This document shows positions 17,065-24,449 of a DNA stretch of 64,000 nucleotides, one piece after another. The notes under the pieces were generated by a model. The model worked only from the letters and a program-made list of their open reading frames with translations, did not search any database and was not told where the DNA came from. The stretch spans positions 124,001-188,000 of the forward strand of contig JAINDK010000050.1 in assembly GCA_019931185.1 (NCBI GenBank). The letters run 5' to 3'. Origin of the DNA: Bryobacter sp. CoA8 C33 (GTDB lineage: Bacteria > Acidobacteriota > Terriglobia > Bryobacterales > Bryobacteraceae). The number at the start of each line of letters is the position of its first letter. Within the stretch, counting starts at the first letter, position 1. Made by a program: the position numbers and the translations under genes.

Positions 17065-18399
17065 TCAAACCATCGCCATCTCGGGCGCTGGCTCTTTCAT
17101 TCTCGCGGCAATCCGCGCTTCTTCAGAAAACAAAGGCTCCAGCCGTCGCAAGCCTTCGGCGATGCGACCGGGGCTAAGGCCGGCAAAACTCAATCGCAAA
17201 CTTGCGTTGAATCCGCTCGAGAGGCCGAAATAACGGCCAGGCAGATAGCTGACACCGGCGCGGCGGGCTTTCTCGAGCAGGGCGGCGGCATCACAACCTT
17301 CCGGCAGGGTGACCCAGAGATTCATGCCGCCTTCGGGGCGAGTGAAAAGACTGCCGGGGGGCAGGACGGCGGCAAGCGTTTCCAAGGTAACACGGAGGCG
17401 TTCGCGCCCCGCGGTGAGAACGCGCGCCAAGTGCCGGTCCAGGCCACCGGTGCGGGCAAACTCGAGAAGGATCGCCTGCGACAGCTGGTCGGAATGCAGG
17501 TCGGTCCATTGCTTGGCGGCGGCGAGTTTGGCAACGAGCGGCCGGGGACCGATGAGCCAACCGACACGCAGGCCGGGAAAGGCAATTTTGGAAAAACTGC
17601 GCAGGAGCAGGCAGCGGTGTTGGCAGCCAAGGCCACGGACTGCCGGCAATGGCTCTCCGGCATAGCGGAGACGCGAATAGATATCGATTTCGACCAGCAA
17701 GCGTTCCCGGCCCTGGGCTAATTGGTGGCGTTCCGCCATGGTCATCGTGTAGCCGGTGGGGTTGCGAAAGCTGGGCGTGACAAACTTGATGCCCGTGCCG
17801 CTGAGGGACAAGCGCCCCTCGAAGGCGTGCTTGAGCCCGGGGTAGACGGGCTCTTCCACAACAGCGGTTTCACCAGGCTCCATCAAAGCCTTATGGATGA
17901 GATCGAGCGCTTGCTGACAGCCACTGGTAATGAGCAGATCATCTTCTTCCGGGTCAAAGACTCCCTCGGCGGTGGCCTGTTCCATGAGGTATTGCCTCAG
18001 AGGTTCGTAACCGAAAGGCGAGCCCAACTGCAAAATGGCCGTCGCGGACTGGCGCATGACCTCGGTGGTGAGCGCGCGAACTTCTTCCAGGGGAAACAAT
18101 TCCTCGGCGGGACGGGATGTGGCGAATGAGATTTCTTGGCTGAGGGCGCCACTGCGGTAATGGACGAAACTTCCCCGCCCCACCTGGCCGCTGATCAGAC
18201 CTTCCTCCTCGAGCAAGGCATAAGCGGCGCTTACGGTCGCCCGATTCAGGCCCATCAGTTGGGCCAACTCGCGGGTGGGGGGGAGACGTTCGCCGTCGCG
18301 CAGGACACCAGCCAATATACCGTCACGTAGGCCAATATAGAGCTGCCGGTAGACCGGAATCTCGGATTGACTGTCGATAATGGGAACTTGGCTGAGCAA
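17065..18399 (-). CDS. MocR/GntR-family regulator with aminotransferase domain, PdxR-like
   Basis: A 444-residue transcription factor that probably senses PLP and controls pdxST. Residues 15-80 are a GntR winged helix (IPVYRQLYIGLRDGIL, RLPPTRELAQLMGLNRATVSAAY, VGRGSFV). The rest is a fold-type I aminotransferase domain with the PLP lysine at Lys271 (RSFSKIAFPGLRVGW) and NPTG at 213-216. The segment between EEPVYPG (183-189) and FVTP looks about 20 residues shorter than in typical family members. The start is a TTG at 18399; no ATG, GTG or Shine-Dalgarno sequence is available nearby. It is directly upstream of pdxS. A site resembling the known PdxR motif overlaps its promoter region. Confidence 0.85.
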   Translation of the reverse strand: MLSQVPIIDSQSEIPVYRQLYIGLRDGILAGVLRDGERLPPTRELAQLMGLNRATVSAAYALLEEEGLISGQVGRGSFVHYRSGALSQEISFATSRPAEELFPLEEVRALTTEVMRQSATAILQLGSPFGYEPLRQYLMEQATAEGVFDPEEDDLLITSGCQQALDLIHKALMEPGETAVVEEPVYPGLKHAFEGRLSLSGTGIKFVTPSFRNPTGYTMTMAERHQLAQGRERLLVEIDIYSRLRYAGEPLPAVRGLGCQHRCLLLRSFSKIAFPGLRVGWLIGPRPLVAKLAAAKQWTDLHSDQLSQAILLEFARTGGLDRHLARVLTAGRERLRVTLETLAAVLPPGSLFTRPEGGMNLWVTLPEGCDAAALLEKARRAGVSYLPGRYFGLSSGFNASLRLSFAGLSPGRIAEGLRRLEPLFSEEARIAARMKEPAPEMAMV

Positions 18400-18418
18400 A
18401 ATACAAGTTTACTATAGA

Positions 18419-18435
18419 CCAATTTTGAAAATTGG
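18419..18435. promoter_or_regulatory. Perfect palindrome, candidate PdxR/MocR operator
   Basis: CCAATTTTGAAAATTGG has two perfect 8-base arms around one G. It lies 20 bp upstream of the TTG of the MocR gene and overlaps the -35 of the divergent hydrolase gene. On the minus strand its edge reads AAATTGGTCTA, close to the corynebacterial PdxR motif as I remember it (AAAGTGG, optional T, CTA). Binding here could control both directions. Confidence 0.55.
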
Positions 18436-18460
18436 CTTATTCCCCCTTTTTCGTTACAAT
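18432..18460 (+). promoter_or_regulatory. Sigma-70-type promoter of the CocE-like hydrolase gene
   Basis: TTGGCT (18432-18437) and TACAAT (18455-18460) are 17 bp apart. Transcription would start at about the ATG (18467), so the mRNA is probably leaderless, which agrees with the lack of a ribosome-binding site. Confidence 0.5.
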
Positions 18461-18466
18461 TCGGGC

Positions 18467-20320
18467 ATGCGTTTGGCTTTTCTATTGGCTCTGCGGCTCT
18501 GTGCGCAAGTACCACCGACGGCGAATGCTCCGGCGCCCGACCCCTTCATCCGCGAGAATTACTCGAAGTTCGACCACTACATCACAATGCGCGACGGGGT
18601 CCGACTCTTTACGAGCGTGTACATTCCCAAGGATGTGTTCACGGATGCGCGGAGCTACCCGATTCTGCTGCAGCGGACACCGTATTCGGTTTCACCTTAT
18701 GGGAGTGACAAGTACCCGGAGCGTCTTGGACCTTCAACTTTGTTTTCGCGGGAGAAATACATATTCGCCTATCAGGACGTGCGGGGCCGCAACATGAGCG
18801 AGGGGGTGTTCACGCTGACGAGGCCGTTCAAGCCGGCGAAGGCTTCGCCGAAAGACACTGACGAATCCTCCGACGCGTACGACACGATTGAGTGGCTGGT
18901 GAAGAACCTTCCGGGCAATACGGGGAAGGTGGGGATTTGGGGGATTTCGCAACCGGGCTTTTTTGCGAGCGCCGCCTTGATCGATTCGCATCCGGCATTG
19001 GTGGCTGTCTCACCGCAAGCGCCGGTAAGCGATTACTATCTGAACGACGACAGCTACCACAATGGGGCGTTCATGCTGGCGCATCGTTTCCGTTTTTACT
19101 CGAACTTCAAGCAAAGGTTGGGGGGGCCGGCGCCTCCCGCGCCGCCCGGGCCGGGCTTCGACTTCGGGACTCCCGACGGGTACGACTTCTACCTGCGGTT
19201 AGGATCGCTGGCGAACGCGGAAGAGAAGTATTTCAAGCGGACGCAGCCATTTTGGACGGACCACATGGATCACACAACATACGACGAATACTGGAAGTCG
19301 CGCTCGATCTGGCGGCATTTTCAGCCAGCAAAGCCAGCGGTGTTGACCGTGGGAGGCTGGTATGACACGGAAGACCCGATTGGCCCGCTGCGCATCTTCA
19401 AGGAGTTGGAGAAAGCGAAACCGCAGAACAAGAACCTGCTGGTGATGGGCCCCTGGAATCACGGCGGATTTGCCCGGGGGGATGGGGACCGTTTGGGGCA
19501 GATCAGTTTTGGGTCAAAGACGGCAGTGTTTTACCGGGAACGCATCGAGTTTCCGTTTTTTCAGCAAATGCTAAAAGGCAAGGGTGAGGGCAATCCGGCG
19601 AAGGCTTGGGTGTTTGAGACGGGAGTGAACCAGTGGCGGCGCTTTGATGCCTGGCCTCCCCCGCAAGCCAAGGCGTTCACGCTGCATCTGGCTCCGCGGG
19701 GGCAGATCCTGTTCACGGCTCCGGCCAAGGAAACGGTGGAGGAATATGTCTCGGATCCAGCCAAGCCCGTGCCGTATGTTCCGCATGTATCCGTGGCCGT
19801 GCGCAACGATTACATGGTGGAGGACCAGCGGTTTGCGGCATCACGCCCGGATGTGCTGGTCTTTGAGACCGAGCCGCTTGAGCAGGACCTGACGGTGATG
19901 GGGCCATTGCAGGTACACCTGAAGGTGGCCACTTCGGGAACGGATTCTGATTTCGTGGTGAAGTTGATCGATGTCTACCCTGGCGATTATCCGGGGCTCA
20001 ACCTGGGCGGCTATCAGCAACTGGTCCGGGGCGAACCGTTTCGCGGCAAGTACCGCAAGAGCCTGGACAAGCCGGTGGCATTTATCCCCAATCAGCCGGA
20101 TCATATCCGCTTCGAGCTGCCGGACATCGCGCATGCATTTCGCCGCGGGCACCGGTTGATGGTGCAGATTCAGAGTTCGTGGTTTCCGCTGACGGACCGG
20201 AATCCACAGCAGTTTATGGAGATCCCGAAGGCGCGCAACGTTGATTTTCAGAAGGCCACGCAACAGATTTTTCTGGGAGGAGCCGACGGTACACGCATCG
20301 AGCTAAAAGTTGTCAATTAA
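18467..20320 (+). CDS. CocE/NonD-family hydrolase (X-Pro dipeptidyl-peptidase-like)
   Basis: A secreted alpha/beta hydrolase of 617 residues, expected to cleave acyl or X-Pro bonds. It starts with a signal sequence (MRLAFLLALRLCAQ), then MRDGVRLFTSVYIPKD, which is typical of CocE. The nucleophile is Ser161 in GIWGISQPGFFAS; the usual motif is GxSYxG, so tyrosine is replaced by glutamine here. The histidine is probably in MGPWNHGGF. The C-terminal domain is the jelly-roll type (LTVMGPLQVHLKVATSGTD, DFVVKLIDVYP). The frame is open from 18380, but ATG 18467 gives the signal peptide and matches the promoter. The deacetylase gene follows 10 bp after its stop. Confidence 0.9.
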   Translation: MRLAFLLALRLCAQVPPTANAPAPDPFIRENYSKFDHYITMRDGVRLFTSVYIPKDVFTDARSYPILLQRTPYSVSPYGSDKYPERLGPSTLFSREKYIFAYQDVRGRNMSEGVFTLTRPFKPAKASPKDTDESSDAYDTIEWLVKNLPGNTGKVGIWGISQPGFFASAALIDSHPALVAVSPQAPVSDYYLNDDSYHNGAFMLAHRFRFYSNFKQRLGGPAPPAPPGPGFDFGTPDGYDFYLRLGSLANAEEKYFKRTQPFWTDHMDHTTYDEYWKSRSIWRHFQPAKPAVLTVGGWYDTEDPIGPLRIFKELEKAKPQNKNLLVMGPWNHGGFARGDGDRLGQISFGSKTAVFYRERIEFPFFQQMLKGKGEGNPAKAWVFETGVNQWRRFDAWPPPQAKAFTLHLAPRGQILFTAPAKETVEEYVSDPAKPVPYVPHVSVAVRNDYMVEDQRFAASRPDVLVFETEPLEQDLTVMGPLQVHLKVATSGTDSDFVVKLIDVYPGDYPGLNLGGYQQLVRGEPFRGKYRKSLDKPVAFIPNQPDHIRFELPDIAHAFRRGHRLMVQIQSSWFPLTDRNPQQFMEIPKARNVDFQKATQQIFLGGADGTRIELKVVN

Positions 20321-20330
20321 GCTGGTGGCT

Positions 20331-21107
20331 ATGATTACACGCCGTTTCATGCTGGGTGCGCCGCTGGCTGCCGCAGCCCAGACTTCTGGCTTCCCCTGGC
20401 CCGCGGGCAAGCGCTTCGCGGTGTCATTGAGCTTTGACGATGCGCGGCTGTCGCAGATCGACGTAGGTCAGCGATTGCTGGCCGATCTCAAGCTGAAAGC
20501 TACATTTTATGTTTCTATCCCGGCGATGCTGAAACGTCTGGCGGGCTGGGAACAGATGATCCGGGATGGACACGAAATCGGGAATCATTCCTTCACGCAC
20601 CCTTGCACGGGCAATTATCGGTTCACGAGGCCACTGGAGGATTTTTCGATCGAAGAGATTGCGGCCGACATCGACCGGGCCACGGCGGAGATTGAGAGTC
20701 AACTGGGGGTCAGGCCGAAGAGCTTCGCCTATCCTTGCGGGCAGAAATTCATTGGCAGGGGACGGGCGGCTCGAAGCTATGTACCGCTGATCGCCGACCG
20801 GTTTCAAACCGGCCGCGGCTATTACGACGAAATGCCCAACGTACCGTCGGTGTGCGACATGGCGGCATTAATGGGAACGCACGGGGACGGCCTGGAGTTT
20901 CCCGCTTGGAAGGGAATCCTCGACAAGGCTGCCGGTGAGGGCCGCTGGGTGATCTTCGCAGGCCATGAAATCGGCCAACTGGGCCACCAGATTACGTCAA
21001 CGGAAACCCTGCGCGCGTTTGCCGCCTACGCCGGGGATCCGGCCAATGGCGTCTGGCTGGACACGGTTTCAGCGATTGGATCCTATGTGGCGACTCATCG
21101 GGCCTGA
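20331..21107 (+). CDS. Polysaccharide deacetylase (NodB-like)
   Basis: A 258-residue exported carbohydrate esterase, expected to remove acetyl groups from cell-wall or surface glycans. It has a short signal or Tat-like N-terminus (MITRRFMLGAPLAAAAQ), the first motif SLSFDDARL with the catalytic and metal aspartates, the metal-binding NHSFTHP (HxxxxH), and a late FAGHEIG histidine. SFAYPCGQK matches the family's RPPYG-like region in a variant form. The ATG at 20331 is 10 bp after the hydrolase stop; an overlapping TTG at 20310 is a possible alternative. The pair is probably co-transcribed. Confidence 0.88.
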   Translation: MITRRFMLGAPLAAAAQTSGFPWPAGKRFAVSLSFDDARLSQIDVGQRLLADLKLKATFYVSIPAMLKRLAGWEQMIRDGHEIGNHSFTHPCTGNYRFTRPLEDFSIEEIAADIDRATAEIESQLGVRPKSFAYPCGQKFIGRGRAARSYVPLIADRFQTGRGYYDEMPNVPSVCDMAALMGTHGDGLEFPAWKGILDKAAGEGRWVIFAGHEIGQLGHQITSTETLRAFAAYAGDPANGVWLDTVSAIGSYVATHRA

Positions 21108-21142
21108 GGGTGGCCCAATCAACTGAGCGGAGGTGAGCGGAT

Positions 21143-21790
21143 TCAGTAAGCAAAACGAAACATCAGCACCAGGGATAAGCCAGAGAGCGAAGGGATCCAA
21201 GGCAGAGAACATTGATGACGGCAATGGTGGAGCGAGTGAAGGGCGAGGAACAGAATGGCTCCGCCTAGCAAGGGAGTGATCTGGTGAATCGGGCTGAGTT
21301 GGATCTGGGAGGACAGCAAGAAGCCGATCAGCGTGCACAGGTGCAGGGCCAGGATTTGCCAGCGGATCTGGGTGGAGGCGGGAACGGCGGCCCGTAGCAG
21401 CATGGGCAGACCCAGTGCTTCCGGTATGCGGTGGAGCAAGAATGACGCCGAGGTCAGTGAATCGAAGGTAGCGGCGCGAGTGATGGCGCCATCGATCACG
21501 AAATGCAGGGCGAGCGAGAGCCAGAGTGGCCAAGGTTGGGCCGAGGAAGAGCACAGCGGGTGAAGGAAGTGATCGACGGCGAACATCAGAAGAAAGCCGG
21601 TGGCGAGCAGCAAAAGGGCGGCGATCGAGGGAGTCTCGGGCGTGAGCATGAGCAAGGCGGCGCCAGCCATCGCACCCGCCGCCATGGCTGCGAAGGGGCG
21701 AGCCAAGGACAGCAGCGACAAACCGAGCAAAGACAGCAGCGAGCAAGCTAGGGGGAGAGCGAGCAGCAGGAAAACAGACCAATCAAACAT
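21143..21790 (-). CDS. ZIP-like metal transporter family membrane protein
   Basis: A 215-residue membrane protein with about seven or eight hydrophobic segments. ZIP features are visible in the middle helices: ALHFVIDGAITRAA resembles the HNxxDG motif of helix 4 and LLHRIPEALGLP resembles the HxxPE motif of helix 5, which together form the metal site. A histidine-rich stretch (LALHSLHHCRHQC) follows near the C-terminus. Zinc, iron or manganese is possible; the ion cannot be read from the sequence. The start at 21790 lies directly behind a 7-bp dyad (21791-21810) that could be a metal-regulator site. Confidence 0.72.
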   Translation of the reverse strand: MFDWSVFLLLALPLACSLLSLLGLSLLSLARPFAAMAAGAMAGAALLMLTPETPSIAALLLLATGFLLMFAVDHFLHPLCSSSAQPWPLWLSLALHFVIDGAITRAATFDSLTSASFLLHRIPEALGLPMLLRAAVPASTQIRWQILALHLCTLIGFLLSSQIQLSPIHQITPLLGGAILFLALHSLHHCRHQCSLPWIPSLSGLSLVLMFRFAY

Positions 21791-21810
21791 CAGTATCTTT
21801 TATGATACTG
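21791..21810. promoter_or_regulatory. Inverted repeat directly before the ZIP-like gene
   Basis: CAGTATC (21791-21797) and GATACTG (21804-21810) are perfect arms around 6 bases. The site abuts the start codon at 21790, so a bound repressor or an RNA hairpin there would block expression. No matching regulator gene is nearby. Confidence 0.4.
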
Positions 21811-21871
21811 CATTCTCAATACTAACAATGAACCGGGATTTCAGTTTTGTGCGCTGGTGCTGTGAGGGACG

Positions 21872-22270
21872 CTAACGTCCCTGGAGCGTTTGAATGTATT
21901 CAACGACGCGGCGGGCGCGGACGAGGCCGAGATCCTGATCTTTTTCGACGCGGCGGAACAGCGGACCCCAAACGGGCATGTCGGCGGAGCCATGCGCGGC
22001 CTTGATATCACCTTCGCCGAGGATGAATTTTTCGAGGTCTGCGGTGGGGAATTTACCGGCGCGGCGCTTTTGGATGGTGGTGAGGTCCGGGACGGAAGTT
22101 TTGAGCGCGGGGGCCACGGGACCTTTTCCTTTGCCGTCCATGCCGTGGCAGGAGGCACAGTAGGAGACATAAAGATCCTTGCCCTCAAGGGAAGCAATGA
22201 GCTTGCGGGGGGACTGGGTTTGGGCCGCGGCGGCTGTGGCGGCGATGAGAGTCAGGAGGACGAGTTTCAT
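21872..22270 (-). CDS. Secreted monohaem cytochrome c
   Basis: A 132-residue periplasmic electron carrier. It has a signal peptide (MKLVLLTLIAATAAAAQ), the haem-binding CASCH (Cys38-His42) followed by GMDGKGKGPVAPAL, and a probable axial methionine in HGSADMPVWG. GGAGG sits 7 bases before the ATG at 22270, which is preferred over an open frame reaching 22300. Its stop overlaps a small hairpin (GGGACG/CGTCCC, 21866-21881). The gene starts 26 bp behind the GT9-like gene and is probably in the same transcript. The electron partner is not evident. Confidence 0.92.
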   Translation of the reverse strand: MKLVLLTLIAATAAAAQTQSPRKLIASLEGKDLYVSYCASCHGMDGKGKGPVAPALKTSVPDLTTIQKRRAGKFPTADLEKFILGEGDIKAAHGSADMPVWGPLFRRVEKDQDLGLVRARRVVEYIQTLQGR

Positions 22271-22296
22271 AAGGAAACCTCCGGTTTCAATATATC

Positions 22297-23604
22297 TCAC
22301 CGGATAGACTCCGGCTTATCGTCATCGTCATCTTCTTCGTCTTCATCAAAATCCTCCTCATCCTCCTCGCCATCGGCGGCTTCGCCAGAGAAGATGGCTT
22401 CGACAGCCTCGCGGACGCGATCGAGAGCATCCTCGATCGAGATGTTTTCACCGTCAACGACCTCGAGTTCGCCGTCGCCCCACGGGATCCAGCGAACCAT
22501 GAAGCGTTCATTGGGGTAACCGCGGAAAAAGAGCATGGCCGGGACACCAAGAGCGCAAGCGGCATGGCCGCCGGCGGAGTCATAGCCGAGGAAGAGTTCG
22601 CTGGCATTGATTTCACTGGCGAATTCCTTGAAGGAACCGTAATAGGGAGTGACGCTTCCCGCGGCGCCAGGCCGGACTTCGGCGATGGCCTTGTGGACGC
22701 GGTCCGCCTCGGGGCCACCGGCGCCGGTATCGACGAGGACTCGGAGACCGTGATCGACAAGGAATTGGAGCAAGCGAGGCTCGAAAGGCCAAGGCATGGC
22801 TTTTTCGGAGTTCTCACCGACACCGAGACTGAGCGTGACATCAAAGCCTTCGACGCGCTCTTCGACGGCAACGATGGGGACGTGAAGGGGGACTTCGAAA
22901 GTCTGTTCGACCCAGCGCTCGGTCATCTCGCCGAGAGGCATATCTTCCTCAGACCACCAGGAGCGGGTTTCGAAAAAGAAATAGTTGTCTTCCTCGCCGA
23001 GAGGCAGAAGGCCGAGTTGGCTCAGACGGCTATCGGGATCGACGATCAGCGCGCCGGGCAGGGAAAGCGCCTGACGGAGAACCGGGTACACGCCGAGCCG
23101 TTCGGCAAGAGTGCCGGTACGCTTGTAGGGAATCTCCACAAGACTAATGCCGATCTCAGGCTCGAAGATTTCGAAATTCTTGCGGGGGCCGACGAAGTGG
23201 ATGGTGGCGTTGGGGAAATGAACGAAAACGGCACGGAGGATACGGCTGGTGATGGCAATGTCGGCGCCGATCGTTATCCGGGACAGCACGAAGACGTCGC
23301 GGATGGATTCAGGATTACCGAGAAATTTGCGGGGGCGGCGAATGCGCATGAAGCGCTCGATGAGGGAGGCGGCGCCGAGATCGGGAAACACGGCCTCGAT
23401 GACGCGAGCAAAAACGTGGACGTAGGCGTTGACGAGCTTGAACTCGAAGGCATCGGCGAGCGGTTCGACGAGATCGCGAAAGAGGGCAGAGGAGCCCTCG
23501 GGGGAAGCGAGGGCTTCGGCGACGACCTGATCGACGAGGCCGGCGGGTTCGGGCTCCCCAGCGATGAGGATACCGGCCAGACGGCTAGCGGAAGTATTTG
23601 CCAA
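22297..23604 (-). CDS. GT9-like (heptosyltransferase-type) protein with polyacidic tail
   Basis: A 435-residue protein resembling glycosyltransferase family 9. After a helical N-terminal part it shows VFVLSRITIGADIAITSR and IHFVGPRKNFEIF, like the first Rossmann domain of LPS heptosyltransferases. Near the C-terminus it has FLGYDSAGGHAACALGVPAM, the donor-site pattern of the second domain. The last 25 or so residues are almost all Asp and Glu, which is unusual for this family. The start is TTG 23604 with GGAG 7 bases upstream, overlapping the MTA phosphorylase gene by 20 bp. Acceptor and donor are unknown. Confidence 0.75.
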   Translation of the reverse strand: MANTSASRLAGILIAGEPEPAGLVDQVVAEALASPEGSSALFRDLVEPLADAFEFKLVNAYVHVFARVIEAVFPDLGAASLIERFMRIRRPRKFLGNPESIRDVFVLSRITIGADIAITSRILRAVFVHFPNATIHFVGPRKNFEIFEPEIGISLVEIPYKRTGTLAERLGVYPVLRQALSLPGALIVDPDSRLSQLGLLPLGEEDNYFFFETRSWWSEEDMPLGEMTERWVEQTFEVPLHVPIVAVEERVEGFDVTLSLGVGENSEKAMPWPFEPRLLQFLVDHGLRVLVDTGAGGPEADRVHKAIAEVRPGAAGSVTPYYGSFKEFASEINASELFLGYDSAGGHAACALGVPAMLFFRGYPNERFMVRWIPWGDGELEVVDGENISIEDALDRVREAVEAIFSGEAADGEEDEEDFDEDEEDDDDDKPESIR

Positions 23605-24445
23605 CGATGATCTCCAGGCGGGCCAGCGTTTCGGCGGGCACCTTGGACTTGTCGGTGATGATGGCGTTCTTGAGCGCCGATTTGCACGAGCAGGCGCCGG
23701 GAGCGGGCATGGCCTCGACCGCGAGACGGACTACTTTGGCGGCATTCTCGGCGTTCTTGTTGAGGGTCGCAATGATCTGATCCACCGTGACGGCGTCGTG
23801 GCCGGGGTGCCAGCAATCGTAATCGGTGACCATCGCAACGGTGCAATAGCAGATCTCAGCTTCACGGGCGAGTTTGGCTTCCTGGAGGTTAGTCATGCCA
23901 ATGATGTCCATACCCCAGGAGCGATAAACATTCGATTCGGCCTTGGTGGAAAAGGCCGGGCCTTCCATGCAGAGATAGGCGCCACCGAGTTTGCTGGTGA
24001 CGCCAGCGCGCTGGCAGGCATCGTGAACGATCGCCATGAGGGGGTGGCAGGTGGGCTCGGCGAAGCTGACGTGGGCGACGAGGCCATCACCGAAAAAGGT
24101 GGAGACGCGCCCAAGGGTGCGATCAAAAAACTGATCGGGGAGGACGAATTGCTCGGGGGCGTGTTCTTCCTTCAGGCTGCCGACGGCGGAGACGCTGATG
24201 ATGCGCTCGACGCCGAGTTTCTTGAAGCCCCAGATATTGGCGCGGAAATTGAGTTCAGTGGGGGTGATGCGGTGGCCACGGCCATGGCGGGCAAGGAAGG
24301 CAACGCGCTTGCCGGAGATGGTGCCGATGACATAAGGGTCCGAGGGAGGGCCGAAGGGAGTATCGAGGGAGATTTCCTCGGTACGTTCGAAGCCGGGCAT
24401 GGAATAAAGTCCGCTGCCGCCGATGATGCCAGTATCGATAGTCAA
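23585..24445 (-). CDS. mtnP: S-methyl-5'-thioadenosine phosphorylase
   Basis: Splits MTA into adenine and 5-methylthioribose 1-phosphate (methionine salvage). The 286-residue protein has the phosphate-binding GIIGGSGLY, the RHGRGHRITP stretch, ISVSAVGSLK, CMEGPAFSTKAES and GMTNLQEAKLAREAEI, and substrate-specificity residues in VTDYDCWH; all match MTA phosphorylase rather than purine nucleoside phosphorylase II. I take TTG 24445 (MTIDTGIIGG) as the start because homologues begin there. A further TTG at 24466 would add seven residues and overlap the upstream gene. GAGGAG lies about 13 bases before 24445. Confidence 0.92.
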   Translation of the reverse strand: MTIDTGIIGGSGLYSMPGFERTEEISLDTPFGPPSDPYVIGTISGKRVAFLARHGRGHRITPTELNFRANIWGFKKLGVERIISVSAVGSLKEEHAPEQFVLPDQFFDRTLGRVSTFFGDGLVAHVSFAEPTCHPLMAIVHDACQRAGVTSKLGGAYLCMEGPAFSTKAESNVYRSWGMDIIGMTNLQEAKLAREAEICYCTVAMVTDYDCWHPGHDAVTVDQIIATLNKNAENAAKVVRLAVEAMPAPGACSCKSALKNAIITDKSKVPAETLARLEIIVGKYFR

Positions 24446-24449
24446 GAGT

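Noticed and set aside
22310-22390. Trinucleotide-like repeat as a non-coding microsatellite
   Set aside because: It is in frame and encodes the acidic C-terminus of the GT9-like protein.
22564-23610. Long plus-strand frame across the GT9-like and MTA phosphorylase genes
   Set aside because: Asp/Gly/Glu-rich shadow; the minus-strand proteins have clear family motifs. The same holds for 23564-24574 and 24867-25481.
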